This document shows positions 44,926-57,900 of a stretch of 64,000 nucleotides of DNA, in pieces. The translations under genes and the position numbers were made by a program. The stretch covers positions 6,569,512-6,633,511 of the forward strand of contig CP136064.1 in NCBI GenBank assembly GCA_032622095.1, written 5' to 3'. The DNA comes from Siphonodentalium dalli. Its lineage: Eukaryota; Mollusca; Scaphopoda; Gadilida; Siphonodentaliidae. Numbering within the stretch: the stretch's first letter is position 1; the number at the start of each line of letters is the position of its first letter. Below the pieces are notes generated by a model. That model saw nothing but the letters and a program-made list of their open reading frames with translations. It ran no database searches and was not told the DNA's origin.

Positions 44926-46430
44926 AAGTGAATTGGTTAGCGTACGAAGGTGACAATGGCTGGGAGTGCGAGAGCGGAGCAAGGCGCGTGGAGTGCGGTT
45001 TCAGTGGCCAATGGTAGCGGACAGCGGGCGTGATGGCTGAACCAAATGGATGTGACGAAGGTATATAAAGCACCTGATAGATATAACACATACAATGTTG
45101 ATACAGACAAAGGGACTGGAGGCCAAGTGCTGACTCACTTATCGGTGCCCCCTCTCCCATATGTTATGACACTGAAAATAAATAATAAGTAATGGCAAAG
45201 CAACCTGACCACCAAAAACAAGTGGAATAGACATACATACCACCGGACACCCCACCCCCGAGTTAGTCCTAAGGTTGTATAGAGATATAGGTATATACGT
45301 AAAGCCGAGTATGTGTGGTACCATTGATGGCTAGTACGTCTCGTAATGTGGAAGAGTTAGGCAAAGGAATCCCGAATCGTCTCGCGTATGGATGACTGTA
45401 CAGCTAAGAAATTTCTCATATTTGCACAATCAGGTAGTGCGGAACCGTCAAATGCAAGATAATTGAATAAAGAAATATGGGAAGGAATTGATTTAATAGA
45501 CGAATTCGGGATTGAAAGGAGGTGGCGGCCAAAGAATAAAGAAATGCATTTACGATACCGTTCCATTGGGGCAGTTGATTGAATTGGCAATGTGAACGGA
45601 TAGCAAGTTGCCACATTCACAGAGGAATCGACGGTTAAATATATGGGCAGGCCGCGGACCGACAGAGGAATACTGTGGTGGTACGGGTGTCGTATGCGTA
45701 ATGGTGTGTACATAACAATGGGGGCTCTCGAATCGAAATTGTTGGTTGTATTCCAGTATAGTCCACAGCGGGCGTGATGGCTACGAGAGAAGTCAAGAAG
45801 TAGCCAGTGGTCTAACTAACCATTTACTCTTGCCATGTCGGAGAGAATCAATTATCTCAGTGTAAGGACAACTCGGCGATGAGTATTTTCTCGTTCTAAC
45901 GCCGGGTGTACACAGTGTTCAAAGCATGCAAGCACATAGAGATATATAAAATGTTGTTGTTGCTGTCGTCGTCGTAATCAACAAAGAAACGAAGAAATGA
46001 GACGCCCTTTATTAATAAATGAATGGATTATTTAATTAGCCCGGCGCAGAAATGTTCCAAGAATTCCAGGGTGGCGGAGTTTCTATCACTGGGGCCAAAG
46101 GTCCATCGCCATAAGCACATTGAGTTAAGAAAATGTCATGCTAGTGGAAGGGGTAACGCTCATGACAATGTCAAAGAACCGATCCGAATAGTGGACTACT
46201 CGTCGATGAGTATTAGCGGGGACCATGAGGCAGATATGAGCACAGTCTAATATGACCTAACTGGGACTAAGTATAAGCCCATGCCACCGCTGAAGTATTG
46301 AGAATTAAGCTGAATCCCGAGACTACTCGTCAATGAGTAGGAATGGCGAATGATTGTGTGCCGGCTATCATAAAGTAAACGCTCTTTATAAACGCACATA
46401 ATTAGTCAACTAATAACCTTTGTAATCGCC
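44926..46430. other. Purine-rich non-coding stretch
   Basis: It could be the 5' region of the DIRS relic on the minus strand, but no terminal repeats are visible. A palindromic word ACTCGTCGATGAGT (46198-46211) and relatives at 46324 and 45870 anticipate the array at 47-48.7 kb. Confidence 0.35.
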
Positions 46431-46529
46431 CCCACCCTATTAGTTTATCTTGAAGACGAATGTCAAAGCCGGTTACCTCCAAATTTCACCAACAAAAACA
46501 TCGGCGAACTCCGCCGACGAAAAGGGGGC

Positions 46530-46720
46530 AAGGGGCGATACCGACAAGTACGGGACGGACGAACGGACAGACGGACGGGCGGACAGCCGGAACCCATGCG
46601 GATAAACCCCGTAAGTTGTCAAAGCGGCGGGGGACAGTCAAAGAAAATTGAAAAACAAACAATTGCTGATGGACGGACGGACGGGTGGACGGACGGAAGG
46701 ACGGGCGGGTAGACCGAGAA
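46530..46720. repeat. (ACGG)n/(GACG)n microsatellite tracts
   Basis: Interrupted ACGGACGG runs at 46543-46590 and 46669-46720, separated by about 80 bases of GC-rich DNA. Arg/Ser/Pro-rich minus-strand frames here come from the repeats. Confidence 0.75.
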
Positions 46721-47029
46721 CGGAATGCAGGCAACCAGAAGGGGGAGGGGCGTCTAGGAACCGAGGGGGTGTGACGCCCGCGAAAAATGGGCGTTGATGG
46801 AAAGGGGAGAAGCAATACACGGCGGACGAGTGTGCAAGACAAACGGTCAAGCGCGACCGTTCATTGGAAAAAGACCAACAAAAAACAAAACAAAACAAGA
46901 GCAACGCGAGGGTGTGGCAAAACACGCCCTTTAGCCATGTTGAAGGGTGCTGAGCGCAAATAAGATAATACCTGGAGCGGACAGGGATAACATATAAACA
47001 TATAGCTAATGTACAAGGTGTAAGTCGGA

Positions 47030-48700
47030 TGAAATAAAGTAATCACCCGTCAGTGAGAAATACCATATTGGAATATACCTATGGGTGATATCTGTATCAG
47101 GGTGAAATGATTCAATCACTCGTTGAAGAGAAAACTATATCATATAGTATATATTTATAGGTGACGATTGTGTTAGGGACAATTAAAATTAATTTATATT
47201 ATCACTCGTCAGTGAGAAATACCAAATTATAAGGATATATTTATAGGTGATGGTTGTAATAGGGTTAAATCAAGTAATCACTCGTAATGAGAGAAAACAT
47301 ATCAACTAAGATATAATAATAGGTGATGATTGCATTAGGGTCTATTGAGATTAAATAACGTAATCACTCGTCGATGAGAGATAACATGTAATTATATTAT
47401 ATTACTAGGTGAAAATTGTATTAGGGGTATTGAAAGTCCATTAAGTTTAAATAAAGAAAAGGGATAGAATACGCAAATAATCAGTAACTCTAAAACTTAA
47501 ATCAAGTGATCACTCGTCAATCACTTCATACGTGAAAGTGACAAAAAGTTTAATGTAGGCGACTCAGCTACTGCCAGCAAACAACACTGTATAGACCAGT
47601 CACACCATGCGCGAAATAATGGTGATGGCGAAATAATAAAAATATAGATACCTATAGATAAACCATTAATAGTGTAATCACCCGTCAAAGAGAAATGTCG
47701 AATTATTAAGGATATCATAGGAATGTTGTATTAGGGGTTCCTAAAATAAATCATGTATGTATTACTAATAAGGATGGGAAATGTATATGAACAGCATGAA
47801 AATATTAACCAAGTAATCATTGGTGGATTGATTTTAAAGGAAAGCGATACAGGAGTTAAATGTAGGCACCCTCAGCTAACTACCAACATAAACATGGTAT
47901 CGATGAGTTATATCAAATATGCAGGTAAGGATCTTGGCAAAGTCAAGTTATAAGGATATCCATAAATGGTTACTGGTAAATCAAGTAATCATTCGTCGGT
48001 GAGGACGAACAAATTATTAAACAGAAAGTATCGGTGATAAAATTATAAGGGGATGCAATCGCATCATGTTTGAATTACTAACATGGATGGGAATTATATA
48101 TACCAGTATAGAGAAAAGTCAACAAAGGGATCAATAGAAAATGAGTTACCAAGATATGGTGTGGCTTCAGTAAGATGTAGGTATTATGCGAATACATCCA
48201 TCTTAATAGATTCTGTAGAAGGCGTGCGCTAAGCCGGAGGAAAATGTGGACATGAGCACCGTAAGCACGGGTGACACCACGGGTGACGACACACATGGAT
48301 TTAAAGCCATAATAAAGGGAAAAACAGTCAGGTGCACGGGCGTAACCTGACCAGGTGCGATAGGGAGATTATAACTGGTATACCGTATAACAAATTAAGT
48401 TAAATCAGTGAACATTAAATTATCAGGTATTTAAAGTAACATGTAGCGCAAGTAAGAGGTATATATTGGATAAAATAAAGTAATCACTGGTCAATGAGAA
48501 ATACCATATTGGGGTATATAAGCGGGTAATGACTGTATTAGTGTTCAATCAAGTAATCACACGTCAATGAGAAAAGTCATATCACCAAGACTATATAAAT
48601 AGGTGATAATTGCTAGGGTGATAGAAATTAAATATTGTAATCACTCGTCAATGAGAAATAAAAATATTAGAATTATCTCAGGTGGTGATAAAATTAGGGA
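47030..48700. repeat. Degenerate ~75-90-bp repeats with TAATCACTCGTCAATGAGAA core
   Basis: The core occurs near 47040, 47203, 47277, 47363, 47508, 47676, 47993, 48481, 48556 and 48640. Between cores, TATATTTATAGGTGATGATT and GTATTAGGG blocks recur. The CTCGTCAATGAG centre is an imperfect palindrome. Longer insertions separate some units. Confidence 0.65.
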
Positions 48701-48839
48701 ATATCAAGTGCATCATGTCGGAATTACTAACATGGATGGGAAATATATATATAACCAGTAGGGATAAAAGTCAATCAAGGGATCAATAGTAAATGAGTTC
48801 ACACGGTATGGTGCGGCTTAAGTTAGATGTCGATATTAT

Positions 48840-49200
48840 GCGGACTTGGCCGGTATCGGTAGCTGGGAAACACACAGACCAACCTTGGCGCAGGTAAAAT
48901 AATCCAAACTGGAGTTATCGGTCGGAAACCAAATTGAGTAACAGGCGGTCAAATTCTAATTCGAAAAGGGGGGGCGGAACGCTGGGAAAATTAATTGGAC
49001 GGAACCTACAGTCGAACGTTGCCTGTATCCTTAGCTAAGAAAGACGCACACCAACTATGGAGCAGAGCAAATAATCCAAACTGAAGTGATCGGACGGAAC
49101 CCAAATGGTAACGGACGGATGGACGGACAGACAGACGGACGGATAAACAGACGGACGGACGAAAGACCCGGCCCAGAGTGGGGGTCAAATACTAAGACGA
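48840..49200. repeat. Duplicated ~170-bp block with (ACGG)n
   Basis: AAATAATCCAAACTGGAGTT (48897) and AAATAATCCAAACTGAAGTG (49069) head two related blocks. The second ends in GGACGGACAGACAGACGGAC-type microsatellite (49113-49170). A similar AATCCAAACTGGGACGGACG lies at 49213. Confidence 0.6.
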
Positions 49201-50095
49201 GGTGCAGATAAATCAATCCAAACTGGGACGGACGGACAGACCGACAACATAAAACGACCTATTGCCAAAAAGGCGTAGCATGAAAGGCCGTGGCTGTTAC
49301 CTGATCGGGAAAAACGCAGCGAACGAGGAGCGAGGTGATTACACACACAAAGAGAACGCCGAACAGCAATTAGGACAATGCGGTGGGACAGGTGGACACT
49401 CAAAACCAGAACGCCGGGAACCAGAGCGTAACCACGGGATAAATATTGGAGACGACGGATTAGAAGGCGATGGCGGTACTGTGAAACAGCGGGCAAGGAG
49501 AAAAACAAGGCGGCAATACATGACCTTAAACTGTAGATGATTGGAGATAGTGGCGAGCAGCGATGGCAGCAGATAGAAAATGTTTACGTCCTCGCTCTGT
49601 GGACAAAAGTATGGAATGGACGGAAGTGACAATATTTTCTGCGCATGCTCGGAGCGGATAACTCTATTTGGCATGAGTGACCTTAGTTGTCAGTGATGTT
49701 GTAGCTCTCGGAAGTCACACTCCGGTATTCTACGCTTATTGGAGCCCACGCGACTTGCCGCTTAATTGAAGACGTTGAGCTTGTATAAATTGCCACAAGG
49801 GTGATTCCTTGTGGCTTCATAATTTAAATTTAAATTTAATTTTAATATATTGCAGGGCGCTACATGTAGTTAAAATCGTATGTTACTTCAACAAAATCAC
49901 TCCGTTATTTTGTGTATCGCTCATGTGATAGAAAAGATATCGAATTCGTTCTATTTTAAGCATAATTTATCAACCTCATCGGTTACAAAATAAATATATA
50001 TAATGCTAGTACAATTCGAATTTTGTTTTAATAATACTGGAACAAGATATTTGGTTTTACATATATTTATGTATGCGTGTGTATTTTATTTTCAG
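49201..50095. other. Non-coding stretch with a 9-bp stem-loop
   Basis: GCCACAAGG...CCTTGTGGC at about 49791-49814 forms a short stem-loop. A dispersed repeat copy related to 13.08 kb lies at about 49948. Overlapping 92-111-codon frames at 49262-49674 show nothing recognisable. Confidence 0.4.
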
Positions 50096-50148
50096 TTTTA
50101 TAAATACACAGTAGACTTCCAATTCAACAGAAGCAGTAATGGCTACCG
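50096..50148 (+). CDS. Candidate first coding exon (5' UTR plus start codon)
   Basis: A polypyrimidine-rich acceptor (GTATTTTATTTTCAG, ending 50095) is followed by 53 bases. These end with ATGGCTACCG (start codon 50139-50141) and then a consensus donor GTGAGT at 50149. The codons read Met-Ala-Thr and leave one base, a phase-1 junction. That is compatible with the exon at 63331 and the small one at 61240, which both begin in phase 1. No protein identity can be judged from three codons. Confidence 0.35.
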
Positions 50149-50655
50149 GTGAGTTATTTTGTTTTGATAACTTAGTTAAAATATACATCAATTGATAAAA
50201 ACCCCCATGAAAAATCACAATACGCCCCTGAAAATCATACTTCGGCTGTATAATTAGTGGCGCCTGCGCATTGATTGACTATTAATTAATAACTGGACCT
50301 TCGGCCGCCATATTGGTTTGAAAATCTGTCTGTGTCAAAACTTTTTAAAAGTCATGTTATTGTCGTTTATCAGCACAATTACCACTAGTTTATCATATTC
50401 AGAAATAGGAAAGCGGTAAATATAAGTACTATTATAGATAAATACTAATTATTTTAGCCATTACCCATGGGTCATTAACGAAAACTTTAAAAAGTGCATC
50501 GAAATTAGGTTACCTAAATTTTGGCACAATTTTCAAAGTATCAATAAATGCTCACTAGGGCAGCTTCACTTCAATCACTGCGGTAATTGAGTATTACAGT
50601 CAACATATATTTGAGGAGTTTGCCAGAATGATAGTCAATAATATTAATAAATTAA

Positions 50656-51133
50656 GAGGGAGATAAAGTGGAAACATTTGAATGAGAAATTCAGTGTTGA
50701 TTTTGTAGTGTATTGACTACTTTGTTAGTTACATCCTAGTAAACAAGGCTGGCTTTTAAAGGACGGTATTACTCAATTTTTACATTACAAACTGCACTGT
50801 TACCGCAGAATAATGCTTCATGTCCTGTTGGAATATCTGATGATATATCTAGTGACAAGGCGAAGCGTTTTTTTATTTTTGTTTTGTTTTGTGACATTAT
50901 TTGATGGAAATATTGTAAACAATGGTAAACTGCTGACCTACTTTTTAATAATTATATGTCAAATAATATCCACCCTGGGATGAAAATCTAAATTTCGCTA
51001 TGCGTCAACACTAGATAAGTATTCAAACTTTCCAAAAAGGATATGATCACCTGCACTTTGTAAGGTTTGATCAATCTTTTCTCAAAAAATTACACTGAAT
51101 TCCCCATTCAAATGTTTTCACTTTACCTCCCTC
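50656..51133. mobile_element. 478-bp MITE with TAA target duplication
   Basis: GAGGGAGATAAAGTGGAAAC at the left is inverted at the right (TTTTCACTTTACCTCCCTC). Pairing extends through ATTTGAATG and into about 45 bp. TAA flanks both sides (50653-50655, 51134-51136). This is a third TWA-type family in the window, with TIRs unlike the other two. Non-coding. Confidence 0.8.
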
Positions 51134-51174
51134 TAATATATATACCGGTATATATATATTATACCCGGTGTGTA

Positions 51175-52060
51175 ATTATATACAAATAAAGAGAATAGGA
51201 TTGAAATTAGTGGATTAGTGATTTATATATGACGTCATTTTTAGTTATGACATGAAATTAGGAAGTAGCCGTGGCCTCCAGATACATTGTTATTGCGACT
51301 ATTATACATCAATCTGACCCGTCTGTGACTATGTTATCGTATTAATGATTTTACCCTATTTTCGGTTTATAACACAACCATACCACTTTAGCAGGTTTCA
51401 TTTGCGAGATTCTGATCCTCTCAAATACATGTAGGCAGCCGCGGATGGTCAGCGATTATCGCAATACCATAGAGGAACACCTTGTGCATAGCGTAACTAT
51501 AATAAACCTAACATACTCTGGGGCTAATTTCATGCTTCATAAATTTAATGTAGCACCTTCAACATATTTTATTTTATTTTCACAAAAAAAGAATAATACA
51601 TGGGGTGATAAATATGTAACTCGAAATACCCGGTACTAGTAAATCCAAATTAGCCATTTTTTCCTCAAACTGTAGGCCAGGCAAGCTAGGTACACAAATT
51701 TATGATATCTGAGTACGAACATCAAAATATTCCCCTATCGTATTGAAAAAATCGCCGTCCGCGGCTGCCTACGTGAAAGGAGCAGAGTTGTATCTCGCAA
51801 ATGAAACCTGCCTGCTATGGTTGGGTTATAAACAGAAAATAAAGTGAAATTATTAATACGAGAACAAGCGTAAGTCAGACGGTCAAATTGATGTACATGT
51901 ACCGGTATAATAGTCACAATAGAATAACAATGTATCTGGAGGCCAATGCTATCAATAATATGATCGCTATATACTACCGGGTAGTACTTCCTAATTTCGT
52001 GTCATAATTAAAAATGAGGTCAGAATCACTGATATACTGGTTGCAATCCTTTGTTTAATC
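51175..52060. mobile_element. Inverted-repeat element with ~300-bp arms
   Basis: The left arm (about 51175-51468, containing GGCCTCCAGATACATTGTTA and AGGTTTCATTTGCGAGAT) is inverted at about 51748-52060, separated by about 280 bp. The right arm carries an extra ~40-bp segment (TACTACCCGGTAGTA region). Ends and target duplication are unclear; TATACCGGTA words occur beyond both arms. Confidence 0.7.
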
Positions 52061-52093
52061 ATTTATATACCGGTATTTGTATGTGTTATATAT

Positions 52094-52117
52094 TTATTAT
52101 TATTATTATTATTATTA
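52094..52117. repeat. (TTA)n microsatellite
   Basis: About eight TTA units in a row. Confidence 0.9.
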
Positions 52118-52386
52118 CCGCTATTTATTATCATTCTGTCAAACTCCTGTGGTTAGTAGTTAATATTAAAATGATTAAAGGTACATTATTTCTTCCCTGC
52201 GACTGCCAGTGCCACACTTAACTTTAGTTACATAACTTACATTGTCAACATCATTTTTATGAAACTCGATTTGCAAGGTTTATTAGCGAATAAAACACAG
52301 ATAAAACTAAAATACATGTTTTGTTTCCAAATATTAAACAGTATAATATTAATAAAAGTGGTTTATTTATGATGTACAGTAATCCT

Positions 52387-52814
52387 AGTCCTGCTTAAGT
52401 GCAAGACTCATCTGGCAAGTGCTATTTCGAAATTCTGATATTTATAATGAACTTGCCCATCTTCAATGTGAAGACTAACAGTTACTTAACATGATTGGGT
52501 ATAACACGTTGATTTATTTTTTATCATTCAAAAGAAATTAAATTGTTTAAGCGAACTTACAAATTTCTGCTCGAAAGCGAGGTACGTGCTTTCGATAAAA
52601 ACAACAATCCGAACATCTAGTCAAATTAGACAAATCCCACAATGCAACATTCTCGCGATGTCAACAACAATGTCGGCTGTCGATCTATTCACTTCGCTTT
52701 ATTTGAATTCTACATGTATATATTTAAATGTATTTTATTTCGCAACATCTCTTGTCTGGATGGCAATGATAACTTTGCAGTACTTGCCAGATGAGTCTTG
52801 TAAGCAGGACTACA
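52387..52814. repeat. Short inverted repeat pair
   Basis: AGTCCTGCTT...GCAAGACTCATCTGGCAAGT (to 52420) is inverted at ACTTGCCAGATGAGTCTTG (52782 on). It may mark an old ~430-bp element; the interior shows no further pairing. Confidence 0.45.
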
Positions 52815-52978
52815 CTAATCTAAGCTTCCATCTTATGTAAACCAAACCGCTATCGCTGTTTACATCATAGCTATTTGTGTACTTGCCAGATGAATCTTGT
52901 AAGCAGGACTACACTAATCTAAGCTTCCATCTTATGTAAACCAAACCGCTATCTCTGTTTACATCAGAGCTATTTGTG
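52781..52978. repeat. 99-bp tandem duplication
   Basis: TACTTGCCAGATGAGTCTTG starts the first copy (52781) and TACTTGCCAGATGAATCTTG the second (52880). The copies are nearly identical, so the duplication is recent. Confidence 0.9.
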
Positions 52979-53717
52979 TACAAAAAGATCTACATGGAAT
53001 TTCCAGATGGTCTAACATTTTAACAAATAAAAATTCCCCAATAAATGGTATTGGTGGGCTATTCAACATCAACATTTCAACTATCAAATTCAATCGTTTC
53101 CATACTCACCATTATTAAAATAGTGTTATTTGAGCCTATTTTTCAAACATAAACACATTTCTCCACAGTGTTGACATCTGACTCCCATATTTGGAATCCC
53201 ATATTAGGAACGCGGAAGTAAATAATAAGTAAATTCTAGTGGAATTCATGCGCTGTATTTTTATCTGAACTAACGGCATGATGTAAATTGATCTATGGTA
53301 CGATATATTATCGTAGAGTGGTTTTGAATACAATCTTGTATATTACCATCATTTCCAGTGTCTAAAATTCGCAGGAGAGTGGAGACATGTTTTCTGTAAT
53401 ATCACACGATTAATTTTTCCCGTAAAAAACATGTGGTAAACTAAATTATGCTAATGACCAATCTGTACATTGTGTTACAAGCTGTTAGCTCTATATGGAA
53501 ATTGTCAGACATAAACAGAATGTAATTTGTTGGTGCTGACATTTATAAAGACTTTCGACCACAATAATGTTTTTGGTAATTACTCAGTTTAATAGTTGAA
53601 ATGTTCATCTTAACTAGCCGACCAACATTTAGGGAATTTTGATCTGTTAAAATAGTCGTTCTGAAAATTTCATGATGACTTTTTTGCACAGATGCATGAT
53701 AGCGGTTTGGTTTACAT
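52934..53717. mobile_element. 784-bp inverted-repeat element
   Basis: ATGTAAACCAAACCGCTATC (52934-52953) is perfectly inverted at 53698-53717. Further in, CAACATTTCAACTATCAAA near 53068 pairs with TTTAATAGTTGAAATGTTC near 53590, so the arms extend imperfectly. The left end also lies inside the 99-bp duplication, so a second copy of the left terminus exists at 52835. Confidence 0.6.
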
Positions 53718-54951
53718 CACTGCACCGTATGTTTCACAAGCAACATTGAAAATAGGAAACATGAAATAACAGGACATGTTCACTGCACATGCTCAATTAC
53801 TCGTTCAAGTAACAACTTTAGTCATGTTCACTGTAAGAGTGTTATTTCAACTACACTGTAACCGTGTGCATTAAAGATTTCAGCATAATTTTACATAAGT
53901 TCATAAATAACTTACACGTATTTATGTAAATTACACTGAAATACATGTATTTAATGCTTGTGGTACCTACCGGTAGCATTACGATATTGGGCATGTAGTC
54001 GTGTCGAATGAATTAACAGAATGCCGAACGGGAATTAATAGCTCAATTTATTAATATGTATGTACCAGTATTGACTCAATCAATCAAACGACTTATATGC
54101 GTAGCATTCAAAACATTGTAATCATCACAGAAAATGTGGCACCGATCTTTGATCTATTTGAAACTAAAATAATATCCCGGGAATGGCAGCACAATGTTAC
54201 ATCAGACTTTTAAAAATTAATTTTAATCTTTCATGCTGCGCCGACCAGTCTGAATACACTGTACGATTGCCGTAAACTTTAGAATCTGCTGGTGTAAGGA
54301 GTATTCTCTGTAAGTTCTAGGCGGGGGTCGTCAACATTTTATTTGGATCTGAAGGGACAGGACTCTTATTGTCAAGTTTGCCAAGTTTGGTTTGATTAAA
54401 CTTTAAAGCAACAAAACTTCACAAGTCATGATACATAGAGGTATAGAACTTGCCATAACTCTGATGTCAGACACTGATGATACCGGTACCTATAAAACTT
54501 GCCATAACTCTGATGACACTGAAGAAAAGCATATTTCGACCACCTACATATTTTCTGACCCCCCCCGCCCCCTGTTTACATGTTATTTACCGGTATGTGA
54601 TACATTGATGTATATTGTCAATTTCATGTCAGTTGCACTCATGCATACCCTAGAAAAATGGTTTAATGTCTGCATCAAATATCTTTTGGCTGCACTTGTT
54701 TACTGCAGTGCTTGCACCAGTGAGTGTTTGAAAATTGTTACCACTTTTTTTTTATTTGTTCGTGTCAGATTTCTTGCATTGCTTTCAGGTTACAGTTTAT
54801 GCCGGCAGATGAATCTCTCTGTTATTGACAGATTCATCTATTATTATGAGTTGTGGGGGGTATACTGGAATCAGCTTGTCCGTCTGTTCGCACAAACATG
54901 CAATACCTTAAGTGGTAGGAGGTGTGGCCCAATAACAAAAGAAATACCACT
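53718..54951. other. Probable intronic stretch with one unexplained open frame
   Basis: A 209-codon plus-strand frame (54428-55057) has two hydrophobic stretches, but it runs into the foldback element's left arm and matches nothing I know. ACTTGCCATAACTCTGATG occurs twice at about 54449 and 54498. Confidence 0.3.
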
Positions 54952-54953
54952 TA

Positions 54954-57900
54954 TAGTCCGGGAGCTAATAGGGGTACCCTTGCACCCCCCCTGGGACTTA
55001 ACTTCACCCCACTCATTTTGTTCCTTATTATGTCCTTCAACTTTTAAGCAATGTTAACAAGAACAAAAAGTGGCCGTGTAGACTCCAGACAAGATGGCGT
55101 CCATCATGGCCGCCGTTTTTCAGCCCAGACCCTAAGTCAGTTTTATGCAAATTATAGCGGGAAAATCTTGTAAAATGTATACAAATATATATATTTTCGT
55201 GAATCTGAGACATAATGACACATTTTTGAGCCAAAATTGAAACTCACCATCCAAGATGGCCACCGGAAGTTGAAAATATAACATTTTTTCACAAATATCT
55301 TCATGCTGTTTGGAACTGGTTGAGTAATGCAACTTTATTTTGTGTTTTGTATATTAACTGATCATTGGAGCAACGAAATATGCAATTATTGGGTTCCTAA
55401 CCCCTTCCGATCCCTCAAAAATTCGATTTTACAGAATGCGGTATAAAATTTCACAAAAAATCACATTTGGGATTCTAGTCATATTTCAACAAGAAGTGAA
55501 CAGAACTTTGTAATGTAAGTGAGGCATATCATTAACTATTAATGTTCCAAATCACTGGGACCAAAATTCTTACTTTGGCTCAAAATGGCTGCCAATATGG
55601 CCGCCAAAATATGGAAAATGGTAAATATTACACCAGCGTGTCCTGCAATCGCTTACAAGTTGTGGTTGATGTATACAATAATTTGGCTAATCTGTATTCT
55701 ATACATTGCATACTAACATGTCTAATGCACCATGGATCATTTTTACTATTGTCACCACTGACACCACCATTCACTTTTCAGGGTTCGACCATTTGTTCAA
55801 GTAAACTGCAACTATCTTTGGTATCAAAGGTGTTTATTGTTTTGGTCTATCTTAAGTGTGTCACACTGTGATGTTTAAAGACTGAAATGCTCAAGATGGC
55901 TTCCAAAATGGCAACCAAATTTGTAAAAAGTTAAAAGTTAACATATCCCGAACATTATTCTCTGCGTTATCCGAAAAAGATAGCAAATTGTGACTCCCTT
56001 GGTTATTTTACGTATTAGTTAATTAACTGACAAATACGTTCTGTTATATTTGTTCCAGTTCCGTATGGGGTATGACAAATTCATTTTAAAGTTGCAGTAT
56101 GGAATTTTGCGGAGAACCTCTTTTGTGATTCTGGCCATATTATTGAAAGGAAATGAACAGAACTTTGAGACGGAACTGAGATTAATATGTTTACCTGGAT
56201 TGACTCTATGGTCATGTGTATGGCGAATAGGTATACATGTAGCGGCTGTATGGTCCATGGTGATGTGAATATGTATACAATGAGTGACTGTATGATCGTG
56301 AATGTAGTGAATATGTATACATAGAGTGACTTTTTGTCATGCGTCGGGTGTAGGTGTATACCTGGTGTTCATGCATGGTGACTCGTGGCTGTATCGTCAT
56401 TTGTGGTATGTACGGGTATAACCAAGTATGGCTGCATGATCAGGTGTACCTGTATAAAGTGGGTTATTATGTTGTCATTTGTGTGGTGTTTATGTACATA
56501 TGGAGTGACTTGGGTAATGGGTGGGTTATATCTTGGTGGTAATGGGTGGGTTGTATCTTGGGTGGCTATCGCTTTCTACAATAACTCAAGGGTATGTTAA
56601 TCAATAAAGAGGTAATGTCAGAGAGTTCTCCATCTTGATGATGTTTATGTAGATGGGGGGTGTTAAGCGTGGAAAGCGATAGCCACACATTAGCACACAG
56701 TCATTACATGTATACATAAACACCACAGACATAACAATATAGTGACCCACTGTATACATGTACACCTGATCCATGACCACGGATGACCATACAGCCATGC
56801 GTCACAATGCAGGCACACCGGGTATACTCCTAAACATGACCCATAGCCATATAGTCACTCCCTGTGTACCCATTCATCTCACCATTGGCCACAAGGTCAC
56901 CCCCTGTATACCTATTCTCCAAACGCATGGTCAAATAGACAATCAATATCTACATCAACACCACAACAATGGCCATAAAGTCATTCCGGTATACATATGC
57001 ACCTCACCAATGGCCATATAGCCACTCGCTTCATACTCATACCCTCACCCATGTCACCTGTTATACTCCTTCATCTGACCTATGGCCATATAGTCACCCC
57101 GTGTGTACCTATTCAAAACATTCATACATGATCATGGTCAATCCTTGTATACATATTCGCCTCAACATTGGCCATGTCACTCCTTGTATCCATATGTGTC
57201 ACACCATAGCCGAATAGCCACTCAAGATATACTAATAAACCCCATCCATGTCACTATAGTCACTCCATGTATGCATGTGCACCTCATACATGGCCTTATA
57301 GCCACTCGCTATATACACATATCCCTCGCCCATGACAATAAAGCAACACGTGTTATACTGGTATAACCTACACACGAGTCACCAAACATGAGCACTAGGT
57401 ATACTCATACGCATGTCACATGACCATTTAGTCACCCCCTGTATAGATGTTCATTACATTTGTGACCATACAGTCACTACTGTCTTGTATACCTACATGT
57501 TCTCATTTCACTATTAACCATACAGTCACTACTTGTATACCTATTTGACACACATAGTCATATAACCACTCGATATACATATGCAGCTCACCCTAGACTA
57601 TATATTTACTCCAGGTATACATGTAAACCTCACTAATGGCCATTCAGCCCTTCCAGATATACAAAAAAACCGCACACACGACCACTCAAACACTCCATAC
57701 TTGCATATACACCTCACACATGGCAATTCAGCAATTCACTGCATAATCATACACGCCATCCATGATAATACAGCTAAGCCTTATACACCCACAAATGATA
57801 ATACATCCACGAGATATATAAATATACATCCCACCATTACCACACGGACACTCCCTATATAACCACACCCTCGACAATGTCCACCCAGCTTACTCTAGGT

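Noticed and set aside
43510-44982. 490-codon minus-strand open frame
   Set aside because: Only short parts carry DIRS-like motifs, and the rest of the conserved motifs lie in the other two frames. High GC lowers stop frequency. Treated as a shadow over a frameshifted relic.
49791-49814. Bacterial-type terminator hairpin
   Set aside because: Eukaryotic context; the short stem has no adjacent gene end.
54428-55057. 209-codon plus-strand frame with hydrophobic stretches
   Set aside because: Its last third lies in the foldback element arm, and there is no recognisable domain or splice context. Its length is unusual for chance, so transcript evidence could change this.
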